Below, piece by piece: positions 34,250 to 42,120 of a stretch of DNA of 48,526 bases. Location: NCBI GenBank assembly GCA_030431615.1, contig JAUIID010000009.1, positions 1 through 48,526 on the forward strand, given 5' to 3'. Position 1 is the first letter of the stretch; every line of letters starts with the position of its first letter. Origin of the DNA: Alphaproteobacteria bacterium. Its GTDB lineage: Bacteria; Pseudomonadota; Alphaproteobacteria; Geminicoccales; Geminicoccaceae. The notes under the pieces are model-generated. The model was not told where the DNA came from. It searched no databases and saw only the letters and a program-made list of their open reading frames with translations. Both the position numbers and the translations under genes were made by a program.

Positions 34250-35602
34250 ATGCGTGCCGCCAATGCCATCGACAGCCGGGCGCTGCGCACGGACCCGATC
34301 ACCGCCGCGGCGGCCGCCGGCGGCTACACGGTCGAGGACCTGCGGCCGAAGCGGCTGAGCCACGTCCTGCTGCTCGCCATCGTCGCTTTCTTCGCGGTCT
34401 TTCTCGCCTGGGCCAGCCGGGCGACGCTCGAGGAGGTGACGCGCGGGGAGGGGCGGGTGATCTCGTCCCAGCAGACCCAGGTGGTGCAGAACCTCGAGGG
34501 CGGCATTGTCGCCGCGCTCCTCGCCAGCGAGGGCGACATCGTCGAGGCCGGCCAGGTGGTGATGCGCATCGACAATATCCGCGCCGCCTCCGATTTCCGC
34601 GAGCATCTGGCCCGGTCCTATGCTCTGCGCGCCGGGCTTGCCCGCCTCGATGCCGAGGTCAACGAGACGGCACTCGAGTTCCCGCCGGACATTCTCGCCG
34701 AGGCCCGGGACATCGCCAATGCCGAGACCCGGCTCTTCCAGTCGCGCCAGGAGGAGCTGCAGAGCGAGCTCGAGATCCTGCGCCGGCAGGCCGAGCAGCG
34801 CGAGCAGGAGCTGGCCGAGCTGCAGACCCGCAGCCGCCAGTACGAGGAGTCGCTGCGGCTCGCCCGGGAGGAGCTGCGGATTCTGACGCCGCTCGCCGAA
34901 CGGCGGGTAGTCAGCCAGTCGGAGCTGCTGCAGCTGCAGCGCCAGGTCAACGATCTCGACGGCCAGCTCAGCCAGACCAATCTCGCCATCCCGCGCATCG
35001 AGACGGCCGTGCGCGAGGCGCACCAGCGCATCGAGAACGCCTACAGCGCGTTCCGCAGCGAGGCCTATCGCGAGATGAGCGCCTTGCAGAGCGAGCTCGC
35101 CGGCATCCGGGAGATGATCACGGCGGGCGAGGACCGGGTGCGGCGGACCGAGGTGCGCTCGCCGGTGCACGGCACGATCAAGGAGCTCCACTTCAACACG
35201 ATCGGCGGCGTGATCCAGCCCGGCGACGCCATCGTGGAGATCACGCCGCTCGAGGACACCCTGCTCGTCGAGGCGCAGGTGCGCCCGGCCGACATCGCCT
35301 TCCTGCGCCCCGACCTGCCGGCGATGGTGAAGATCACGGCCTATGACTTCTCGATCTATGGCGGCCTCAAAGGCCATGTCGAGCAGATCAGCGCCGACAC
35401 CATCATCGACGAGCGCGGCGAGCGGTTCTACCGGGTGCGGGTCCGCACCGAGGAGAACTCGCTCGGCTCCGCCGCGGATCCCCTGCGCATCATTCCGGGC
35501 ATGACCGCCCAGGTCGACGTGATCACCGGCGAGAAGACCGTCCTGGACTACCTGCTGAAACCCATCCTCAAGGCGCGCGACCACGCCTTGCGCGAACGCT
35601 GA
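34250..35602 (+). CDS. HlyD-family type I secretion periplasmic adaptor
   Basis: The protein has 450 residues. A single N-terminal membrane helix (VLLLAIVAFFAVFLAWASRA) is followed by TRGEGRVISSQQTQVVQNLE, GGIVAALLASEGDIVEAGQV and VVMRIDNIRA, the biotinyl-lipoyl-like half-motif. A long coiled-coil hairpin (about 120-290, ERRVVSQSELLQLQRQVNDL) leads to RSPVHGTIKELHFNTIGGVI and the C-terminal VIPGMTAQVDVITGEKTVLD-like block (IIPGMTAQVDVITGEKTVLD). It bridges the ABC transporter and the TolC-type channel. It directly follows the ABC gene in one operon. No RTX-type substrate gene is present downstream. Confidence 0.94.
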   Translation: MRAANAIDSRALRTDPITAAAAAGGYTVEDLRPKRLSHVLLLAIVAFFAVFLAWASRATLEEVTRGEGRVISSQQTQVVQNLEGGIVAALLASEGDIVEAGQVVMRIDNIRAASDFREHLARSYALRAGLARLDAEVNETALEFPPDILAEARDIANAETRLFQSRQEELQSELEILRRQAEQREQELAELQTRSRQYEESLRLAREELRILTPLAERRVVSQSELLQLQRQVNDLDGQLSQTNLAIPRIETAVREAHQRIENAYSAFRSEAYREMSALQSELAGIREMITAGEDRVRRTEVRSPVHGTIKELHFNTIGGVIQPGDAIVEITPLEDTLLVEAQVRPADIAFLRPDLPAMVKITAYDFSIYGGLKGHVEQISADTIIDERGERFYRVRVRTEENSLGSAADPLRIIPGMTAQVDVITGEKTVLDYLLKPILKARDHALRER

Positions 35603-36858
35603 GCGGGCTGTTCCGGCACCGCGCCGAGTTCGGTCGGCGATCGAGAGGCCTCCGCGCTCAGGCGCGAGCCCGCGGCCGGGGCGACGGCTCGACGCTGCGA
35701 TCGACGCCGGCTTCATGCCGTAGCGCTGCAGGATCGACCGCGCGGTCGCAGGCTCCGTCACCTGGTCGTTGGTGCCGGTGATCGCCCGGCTTCGTCGCCG
35801 ATGCCGCGCCATTTCTCACCATCGGTCCCGGACTGCCGTCTACGCCCTGCCGGGACGCTGAGAACTCTGCGGGGGTGCATCGTACGCTCGCCGGATTCGG
35901 CTGGCGTTCGAGTGGCTTCGGTGTTCCGGGTGCGAATTCGGGAGGGGCATGGCGCCGTCATGGTGCTGCGGACGATGCGAGTGGCGCGAGCGCGGCCGGG
36001 GATTGTCCGCGCGGTCCTAAATTTTGACAGTTGGCCTCATGTACCGGCGGTCATTCGAGCTTGCCGTCAGAGCCGCCCGTTTCCTCGATCTTGGTCCATG
36101 CCTTGCCACAAAGCCGAGAGGGCTGCTCGAAGGTGACTGTTCGCCGAGGCGTTTGAGCGCCACCCGAGTACAGGCAAGTGTTGAGTGCGGGTCGCCTCGA
36201 CGCGGTGGCGCTGCGTCGAGGCGAGAGCCATGCTGCCGTGGTTGCGGAACTCTCAGCGCTGCAAGGCGGCGTGGCGCATTGCGTTGGCCGCCCTCGAGCC
36301 ATCGGTGTTGGCTCGGTTCGCTGGAGCCAGACTTCGTTCCGGTAATGGCGCGGGTCATGCTTCGCTGTTGTGCCCGGCGGAGGGGCGACCGAGCATTCTG
36401 ATGGAGATGCGGGCGGTTCGTGGATGGCCCTCACGCTCGTCCGAACGGCGAGGGCGAGCTCGAGTGTCGTTGGGGCGCGCGCTCGCGCCCACGGACTTCA
36501 GGCGTTGGGGTGTTCGCCATTGCCATGGTTCCGAGTCGCCAATTGACGAGCGATTGCCGCTTGCCGTCGGCGCCGAGCTGCGTGTCGAGCCATGCGGGAG
36601 GCTGGCCGGGCCGGGAGTTCCGGACGTCGTTCAGCCCGCTCAGTCGCGATCGACGAGGACGACCTGGCGCTGTTGCTCGAGCATGACGTTGAGGATGATG
36701 CGGTGGCGCTGGCGGTCCCGGACGGGATGGGGGTCGACGCGTCGCGACTCAGAGTCACCATTCGACGAAGGAACGCCGCCTGCAGCCGGCGCCGATCTGC
36801 GTGTCGAGCCTTGCGGGCGGCTGGTCGGGCCGGGAGCTCCAGACGGGGTTCAGCCCGG
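35603..36858. other. Gene-poor 1.26-kb region after the type I secretion operon
   Basis: I see no recognisable protein or RNA gene. The open frames here are overlapping, Arg/Ser/Ala-rich and lack ribosome binding sites and family motifs. The base composition is less extreme than in the flanks, with patches such as CCTAAATTTTGACAGTTGG near 36017-36036. Two palindromes stand out (36192-36224 and 36473-36490, the latter GGGCGCG/CGCGCCC around CGCT). The right end is occupied by a 219-bp tandem duplication of the neighbouring gene's 3' end. It may be a decayed gene or a remnant of an integration event. Confidence 0.6.
36192..36224. repeat. 12-bp perfect palindrome (stem-loop) in the gene-poor region
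   Basis: TCGCCTCGACGC (36192-36203) is the exact reverse complement of GCGTCGAGGCGA (36213-36224). The 9-nt spacer can extend the stem by G-U, G-C and U-G pairs, leaving a GGC loop. No T-tract follows on either strand. Confidence 0.6.
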
Positions 36859-36963
36859 TCAGTCGAAATCGACGAGGACGACCTGGCGCTGCTGCTCGAG
36901 CATGACGTTGAGGACGATGCGGCGGCGCTGGCGGTCCCAGACGGGGTGGGGGTCGACGCGCCG
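36526..36963. repeat. 219-bp tandem direct repeat containing the 3' end of the beta-propeller gene
   Basis: Unit A spans about 36526-36744 and unit B about 36745-36963, with a constant offset of 219 bp. Over the best-conserved 94 bp (36651-36744 versus 36870-36963) I count 6 differences. Unit B holds the last 34 codons and stop of the gene ending at 36859 plus its downstream sequence. Unit A repeats both, including a stop at 36640-36642 in the equivalent place. Identity falls in the non-coding half. The outer edges are estimated by eye. Confidence 0.85.
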
Positions 36964-38277
36964 GGCCTTGAGGCCGGGGGGGCCGCTGTCGACGAGCATG
37001 AGCTGCGACTCCTCGCCGGCGGCGAGGTCGACCAGGCGAATCGGCGCCCGGCCGCTGGCGTCGCCGTAGCCCTCGTTGAGATATGCGTCGGTGAGCAGCA
37101 GGCGCTCGGTCGGATCGAGGCTCGGATGGCCGCTGCCGCGCAGGCCGCCAGCGAACTCGGCGAGGCCGGTACCGTCATGGCTGAAGCGGACGAAGCGCAT
37201 CTCGTGGCCGCCGGGCGGCACCAGGTTCATGAGGATGGTCTGGTGGTCCGGCGTCCAGCTAGGATGGTGGCCGCCCCGGTCCCAGAGCTGGTGCGGCAGG
37301 GCGAGGCGCACCGCGTCGCCATCCGCCTGGAGTGTCAGGATCATGGCCCGCACCTTCTCGGGTGCGTCGGCGAGCCCGGTCGAGCGCACCACCTGGAAGA
37401 GGCGGTCGCCGGCGCCGTTGACCTTGGTGTGGAAGAGCGAATGCCGGCCGGTGGCGAGCAGCGCGCGCTCGGGGTGGTCGGCGAGGAGATCGTCCACCGA
37501 GAGGAGCAGCTCGCTGCGTCCGCTCTCGAGATCGGTGCGCCAGATGCCCTCGTCCGTGGCAAAGCCGGCAGCCGGCCGCCGGCGGCCCAGCAGAGGATCG
37601 GGCACGCCGTAGCCGGCCTGGGTCGCGTTGATGAGGTCGAGCGCCGGGCCGTAGGCATGGCGGCCGAGCGGGCAGAGTGCGTAGACGGGTCCGCCGAGGG
37701 GCCGCGCCCGCCTTTCGCCGAGGTCGATCGCCACGCCGACACCCCGGCCGCCGATGCGGTCGTTGCAGTAGAGGAGATCGTCGCGCCCGGGGTGCCAGTG
37801 CAGGTTGGCGCCGAGCTGCAGCGCCCAGCCGCGCGTATGGTAGACGGTCTCGATGGTGCGCTCGGCGAGATCGATGACGCAGACCTCCGCCATGTCGCCG
37901 GGATAGGGGCCGCGATGCTGGAAGGGGAGGCGGGTGACCGCCAGGAAGCGGCCCGAGGGGCTGATCGGCGGAACGTCGAAGAAGGTGTGCAGATAGGCGC
38001 CGTCGGGCGGGGTGACGACGACCGCACGGCTGCCCGGGCGCAGCGTCGGGTAGCTGCGGAAGGGGACCTCGCGCCTGACGAAGAGCGGGGTCGGCGCCGC
38101 CGCCGCCTCGAGCCGGAGGCCGCGTGCCAGGGCGCCCAGCGCCGTGCGCAGTTCCTCCTCGCCATTGCGGGCGATCCGGCGGAGTGCCGCATAGCGGCTG
38201 CGCCAGCGCAGGGCTGGTGTCGGTGCGGCGGTCGCCAGAGCCGTCATCGTGCCGTTCACCCCTTTCTCGTCGTCCAT
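36859..38277 (-). CDS. TolB-like beta-propeller protein of unknown function
   Basis: The protein has about 472 residues. I do not recognise a specific enzyme family. Repeated propeller-like blades are visible: PPISPSGRFLAVTRLPFQHR, EVCVIDLAERTIETVYHTRG, LHWHPGRDDLLYCNDRIGGR, GIWRTDLESGRSELLLSVDD, HHPSWTPDHQTILMNLVPPG, GSGHPSLDPTERLLLTDAYL and VDPHPVWDRQRRRIVLNVML, each with the D-P/S-P-D-G-like turn of WD40/TolB repeats. The HxSW and GHEMRF elements recall oligogalacturonate-lyase-type propellers, but this is only a resemblance. There is no signal peptide. Starts at 38277 and 38247 are both possible. The 3' end lies in a tandem duplication that has copied its last 34 codons downstream. Confidence 0.78.
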   Translation of the reverse strand: MDDEKGVNGTMTALATAAPTPALRWRSRYAALRRIARNGEEELRTALGALARGLRLEAAAAPTPLFVRREVPFRSYPTLRPGSRAVVVTPPDGAYLHTFFDVPPISPSGRFLAVTRLPFQHRGPYPGDMAEVCVIDLAERTIETVYHTRGWALQLGANLHWHPGRDDLLYCNDRIGGRGVGVAIDLGERRARPLGGPVYALCPLGRHAYGPALDLINATQAGYGVPDPLLGRRRPAAGFATDEGIWRTDLESGRSELLLSVDDLLADHPERALLATGRHSLFHTKVNGAGDRLFQVVRSTGLADAPEKVRAMILTLQADGDAVRLALPHQLWDRGGHHPSWTPDHQTILMNLVPPGGHEMRFVRFSHDGTGLAEFAGGLRGSGHPSLDPTERLLLTDAYLNEGYGDASGRAPIRLVDLAAGEESQLMLVDSGPPGLKARRVDPHPVWDRQRRRIVLNVMLEQQRQVVLVDFD

Positions 38278-38368
38278 TCCGCTGCCGGCGGTGATAGCCG
38301 ACCGGGATGAACGCCAGCTTAAGAGGGGCACTTTACCGGGCAGCGGTGGGGTTCTGCCTGAACGGCGA

Positions 38369-38401
38369 GCGCCCCGGCCGCCGCTTGGGCGACCGGGGCG
38401 C
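38369..38401 (-). terminator. Strong stem-loop after the DegP-type gene, terminator candidate
   Basis: GCGCCCCGG (38369-38377) pairs with CCGGGGCGC (38393-38401). After one C-A mismatch, CGCC pairs with GGCG around a GCTTG loop. It lies 41 nt beyond the DegP stop and before the propeller gene. The U-tract is missing, so intrinsic termination is unproven. Confidence 0.5.
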
Positions 38402-38441
38402 CTTCACCGCGACCGGCGAGGCGGTCGCGGCGACAGCCGGC

Positions 38442-39923
38442 TCAGGCGCGACGCACGTCGATGGTGGCGAAGTGCTGCATGCCCTGGCGGGCGATCAGGA
38501 CGAGGACTGCCTCATGTTCCTCCTCCGACGCCGCCTGGACGCGCTCCGCCACCTCGGCAGGGGTCGTCACCGGCCGGTTGTCGACCGAGAGGATGACGTC
38601 GCCCGGCTGCACCGTGCCGTCGGCATCCTCGGTGACGCCGACGACCAGCACGCCCTTGGCATCGGCATCGAGGCCGGCGGCCTGGCGCGCCTCGTCGCTC
38701 AGGGCGGCGAGATCGAGCCCGAGCACCCGGTCGGGCGCGGTCTCGACCACCGCTTCCGCGACCTGCTGGGTCGGGGCGACCTGCAACGTGGCCTCGAGCT
38801 CCTCGTGGGCGCCATGGCGCCAGACATCGACCGTCTGCGGGACATCGATATCCGCCGCCGCGACCAGCTTGCTGAGGTCGCGGACCTCGACGATCGGCGA
38901 CCCGGCGAAGGCGGTGACGACATCGCCGACCTCCAACCCGGCGGCCGCAGCGGGGCTGTCCGGTGTCACCTGGGCGACCAAGGCCCCTTCGGCCTCGTCG
39001 AGGCCGAGGCTCTGGGCGATCTCCGGGGTCACTGCCTGGATCTGGACGCCGAGCCAGCCGCGGCTGACGAAGCCCTGCTCCCTGATCTCGGCGATGAGCG
39101 GCTGGGCGAGGTTGGCGGGGATGGCGAAGCCGATGCCGACATTGCCGCCATTGGGCGAGTAGATGGCGGTGTTGATGCCGATGACCGTGCCGTTGACGTC
39201 GAAGGTCGGGCCGCCCGAATTGCCGCGGTTGATCGACGCATCGAGCTGCAGGTAGTCGTCATAGGGCCCGGAATGGATGTCGCGGCTACGGGCCGAGACG
39301 ATGCCGGCCGTCACCGTGCCGCCGAGGCCGAAGGGATTGCCGACGGCGATGGTCCAGTCGCCGACGCGAACCGTGTCGCTGTCGCCGAAGCTGAGATAGG
39401 GCAGCTCCTCGTCGCTCTCGACCTTGAGGAGTGCGAGGTCGACCTTGTCGTCACGACCGACCAGCGTGGCCTCGAGGCGGGTACCGTCGGCCAGCACGAC
39501 CTCGATCTCGGTCGCGTCGGCGATGACGTGGTTGTTGGTGACGACGTAGCCCTCGGCATCGATGATGAAGCCGGAGCCGAGCGACGTGGCGTCGCGGCGC
39601 GGCGCCTGCTGCTTCGGGGTCGAGGGACCGCCGAAGTCCCGGAAGAAGGGAGCGAAGGGCGAGTCCGGCGGCAGCTCCGGCATGCCGGTCATCTGCTGCG
39701 GTGCGGGCTGCGTGGTGACGATGCTGACCACGGCCGGCGAGACGCTCTCGACCAGGTCGGCGAAGCTGCCGGGCAACTGGCCGCCCATGGTGACGGGCGG
39801 GGTCGCGGCGTTGACGGGCAGGGCCCAGTTCGACGCGAACGGCACGATGGCCGTGGTGGCGAGCAGGGCGGCCGCGGCGCAGGCGGCGCGCCGCCGTGGC
39901 GAAGCGATCAAACGGCTGAGCAT
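38442..39923 (-). CDS. DegP/DegQ-type periplasmic serine endoprotease (HtrA family)
   Basis: The protein has 493 residues. A signal peptide (RRRAACAAAALLATTAIVPF) precedes the trypsin-like domain. The catalytic triad is His132 (VVTNNHVIAD), Asp162 (DDKVDLALLKV) and Ser236 (INRGNSGGPTF). The LA-loop region carries MPELPPDSPFAPFFRDFGG. Two PDZ domains follow (VSRGWLGVQIQAVTPEIAQS to RVLGLDLAALSDEARQAAGL). It degrades or holds misfolded periplasmic and outer-membrane proteins. ATG 39923 is chosen because it directly precedes the signal peptide; in-frame ATGs farther upstream would bury it. The ribosome binding site is weak. Confidence 0.94.
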   Translation of the reverse strand: MLSRLIASPRRRAACAAAALLATTAIVPFASNWALPVNAATPPVTMGGQLPGSFADLVESVSPAVVSIVTTQPAPQQMTGMPELPPDSPFAPFFRDFGGPSTPKQQAPRRDATSLGSGFIIDAEGYVVTNNHVIADATEIEVVLADGTRLEATLVGRDDKVDLALLKVESDEELPYLSFGDSDTVRVGDWTIAVGNPFGLGGTVTAGIVSARSRDIHSGPYDDYLQLDASINRGNSGGPTFDVNGTVIGINTAIYSPNGGNVGIGFAIPANLAQPLIAEIREQGFVSRGWLGVQIQAVTPEIAQSLGLDEAEGALVAQVTPDSPAAAAGLEVGDVVTAFAGSPIVEVRDLSKLVAAADIDVPQTVDVWRHGAHEELEATLQVAPTQQVAEAVVETAPDRVLGLDLAALSDEARQAAGLDADAKGVLVVGVTEDADGTVQPGDVILSVDNRPVTTPAEVAERVQAASEEEHEAVLVLIARQGMQHFATIDVRRA

Positions 39924-40031
39924 TGGAGCAGATCCCAGTCTGGTGAACCTCGAGCCGCTGTCCGGGGCGGTGCCGGGCAATGCGGTCACCATTGGATAGG
40001 AGATCGGCCGCGCGCATTCCATAGACGGGCG

Positions 40032-40061
40032 GTTAAACTTGGGACATGACATTTTGGTCAC
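40032..40061 (-). promoter_or_regulatory. Candidate promoter upstream of the DegP-type gene
   Basis: On the minus strand GTGACC (40056-40061) and TTTAAC (40032-40037) are 18 nt apart within the only AT-rich patch of the 186-bp gap. This would give a leader of about 100 nt. No clear sigma-E-type or sigma-32-type element is visible. Confidence 0.3.
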
Positions 40062-40109
40062 GGTCCGCGTGGGCCGATTCCCCCTGCGCCGCGCGGTGGA
40101 GGCCGCGAT

Positions 40110-41213
40110 CTAGCGGACCTGCCGGGTGGTCGATGGAGCTGCACCCGGCTGCTCGCGCAGCCATGCGGTAACCAGCGTGTAGCCCAGCGCCAGCGCCACC
40201 GGACCGACGAACAGGCCGAGAATGCCGTAGGAGAGAAGGCCGCCGATCGCCCCGATGAAGACGACGAGCATCGGCAGGTCCACGCCCCGGCCGAGCAGGA
40301 TCGGCTTCAGGATGTTGTCGATGATCAGGACGAGGAAGCACCAGGCGCCGAACAGGATCGCGACCGGCGTATCGAGCACGGTGAACTGGTAGATGGCGAC
40401 CGGGACGACCACGAGGAACGGGCCCACCTGCAGCACGGCGAGGACGAGGCAGATGAGGGCCAGGAGGCCGGCGCCGGCCTGGCCGACCGCCAGGAAGCCG
40501 AGGCCCGCCATGATCGACTGGATGAGCGCCACGCCGACGATGCCGCGCGCGACGCTGCGGATCGTCTGCACGGCGAGCGCTGCGTAGGCGGCGCCATTCG
40601 CCCCGGCGAGGCGCCGGGCGAGATCGCCGACGACGCGCTCGCCGCTGGCCGCGTTGGTCAGCAGGCCGACGGCGATGAAGATGGCGAGGATGAACTGGAG
40701 CAGACCGAGTGCCGAGGCCCCGACGATGCCGACGAGCCAGCGGGCGATGGCGCCGAGCTCCGGGCCGACCATGTTGAGCGCTTCCTTGAAGTTGGTCTGG
40801 GCCAGGTGCCAGAACTCGGCGATGTCGTCGCCGATGACCGGCCAGGCCGCGATGCTGGCCGGGACGACCGGCAGCTTCAGCGTCCCTTCCGCGATACCGG
40901 TCGCGAGGACGCGAATGCCGGCGATCAGCGTGTCGGCGAAGAGGAGCGAGGGCAGGACCAGCGACGCCAGGGCGATGAGGACGTAGAGCGTGGCGGCCAG
41001 GCTGCGCGTGCCGCCGGTGAGCCGCTCCAGGGCCTGAAAGCCCGGCTGCGTGGCGACCGCGATGATGATGCCCCAGATGATCGGCACCAGGAACGGGCCG
41101 ACGATCTGGAAGCACCACACGGTGAGAATCAGCACGGTGCCGATGCGGATGGCGACCTGCAGCGTGCGGCCGACCATCTGGCCTTCGTCGACCGGAGGCA
41201 CCGGTTCGCTCAT
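40110..41213 (-). CDS. AI-2E family transporter (YdiK/PerM-like membrane protein)
   Basis: The protein has 367 residues with about eight membrane helices. Hydrophobic segments start at VLILTVWCFQIVGPFLVPII and WGIIIAVATQPGFQALE. The family's large extracytoplasmic loop and the signature near the end are present (LIIDNILKPILLGRGVDLPM, FIGAIGGLLSYGILGLFVGP). Members are annotated as exporters of autoinducer-2 or as Na+/H+ antiporters, so the function cannot be fixed. ATG 41213 is preceded by GAGAGGACAGAGAAG. It diverges from an SDR gene. The protein N-terminus MSEPVPPVDEGQ is short and polar. Confidence 0.9.
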   Translation of the reverse strand: MSEPVPPVDEGQMVGRTLQVAIRIGTVLILTVWCFQIVGPFLVPIIWGIIIAVATQPGFQALERLTGGTRSLAATLYVLIALASLVLPSLLFADTLIAGIRVLATGIAEGTLKLPVVPASIAAWPVIGDDIAEFWHLAQTNFKEALNMVGPELGAIARWLVGIVGASALGLLQFILAIFIAVGLLTNAASGERVVGDLARRLAGANGAAYAALAVQTIRSVARGIVGVALIQSIMAGLGFLAVGQAGAGLLALICLVLAVLQVGPFLVVVPVAIYQFTVLDTPVAILFGAWCFLVLIIDNILKPILLGRGVDLPMLVVFIGAIGGLLSYGILGLFVGPVALALGYTLVTAWLREQPGAAPSTTRQVR

Positions 41214-41345
41214 CTTCTCTGTCCTCTCATCGTCCGCCGCGTGGCGGGACCGCCCATCGTCGGGCCGCATCATCGGTGCGCCGGGCCGGGCGGGCAAGCG
41301 ACACGCCAGCGCGGTCCGGACCGGTTGACGCCGTTCGGCCCGGCC

Positions 41346-41368
41346 CTCTATCGAGCAGTCTCATAGAG
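41346..41368. promoter_or_regulatory. Inverted repeat just upstream of the SDR gene
   Basis: CTCTAT (41346-41351) and ATAGAG (41363-41368) are exact inverted repeats 11 nt apart, ending 14 nt before the SDR start and directly abutting its purine-rich ribosome binding site. It could be an operator or a leader hairpin. Confidence 0.3.
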
Positions 41369-41382
41369 CAGGGGGCGGGGAT

Positions 41383-42114
41383 ATGGCAGGCGACAAATCG
41401 CGGGTGCTCGCGGGGCGGGTGGCCATCGTGACGGGCGGCTCGCGCGGCATCGGCCGGGCGATTGCCCTGGCACTCGGCGGGGCCGGGGCGGAGGTCGTCG
41501 TCTGCGACAGGGATCCGCTGGACGAGGCCGGTGCCGACGCCCTGACCGTCGACGTCACCGACCGGGCAGCGCTCGACGGCGCCGTGGCGAAGGTGCTCGA
41601 GCGGCATGGCCGGCTCGACATCCTCGTCAACAATGCGGGCTATGCCGGCTCGACCGTGCCGGTCATCGACTATCCGGAAGACGAGTGGCGGCGGATCCTC
41701 GAGGTCAATCTCACCGGCACGTTCCTCGCCTGCAAGGCCGCGGCACCCGCCCTCGTCGCCAATGGCTGGGGGCGGATCGTCAATGTCGCGTCGCTCGCCG
41801 GCAAGGAGGGCACACCCAATGCCAGCGCCTACAGCGCCGCCAAGGCCGGGGTGCTGGCGCTGACCAAGTCGCTCGGCAAGGAGCTCGCCACGACGGGCGT
41901 GCTCGTCAACGCGGTCGCCCCGGCAGCGGTCCGCACCTCGCTGCTCGAGCAGATGGCGCCGGAGCACGTCCAGACGATGATCGCGAAGAGCCCGATGCAG
42001 CGGCTGGGCGAGCCCGAGGAGGTGGCAGAGCTCGTGCTCTGGCTCTGTTCGCCGGCCTGCAGCTTCAGCACAGGGGCGGTCTTCGACCTCTCGGGCGGCC
42101 GGGCGGTCTACTAG
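41383..42114 (+). CDS. SDR-family oxidoreductase (FabG-like)
   Basis: The protein has 243 residues. RVAIVTGGSRGIGRAIALAL is the glycine-rich cofactor motif, DILVNNAGYAG the NNAG element, and GRIVNVASLAGKEGTPNASA followed by YSAAKAGVLALTKSL gives the Ser/Tyr/Lys triad. LSGGRAVY at the C-terminus matches the usual D-x-S-G-G-x-A ending. The shortened loop after GAEVVVCDRD suggests the cofactor binds through an Asp, favouring NAD+ over NADP+. The substrate is unknown; sugar or hydroxy-acid dehydrogenase is as likely as ketoacyl reductase. It is convergent with the DUF1206 gene (6-nt gap) and divergent from the AI-2E gene. Confidence 0.9.
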   Translation: MAGDKSRVLAGRVAIVTGGSRGIGRAIALALGGAGAEVVVCDRDPLDEAGADALTVDVTDRAALDGAVAKVLERHGRLDILVNNAGYAGSTVPVIDYPEDEWRRILEVNLTGTFLACKAAAPALVANGWGRIVNVASLAGKEGTPNASAYSAAKAGVLALTKSLGKELATTGVLVNAVAPAAVRTSLLEQMAPEHVQTMIAKSPMQRLGEPEEVAELVLWLCSPACSFSTGAVFDLSGGRAVY

Positions 42115-42120
42115 GGCAGG

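Noticed and set aside
31915-34302. A 795-codon minus-strand open frame opposite the type I secretion ABC gene
   Set aside because: Antisense to an intact ABC transporter; composition is typical of a shadow frame.
36051-36434. A minus-strand frame ending in a GKAWTKIEETGG-like segment, considered as a transposase remnant
   Set aside because: The similarity to any transposase is too vague to name, and there is no ribosome binding site, terminal repeats or target duplication.
36185-37069. A plus-strand open frame with internal repeats across the tandem duplication
   Set aside because: Its repeats are simply the 219-bp DNA duplication read in the wrong strand; half of it is antisense to the propeller gene.
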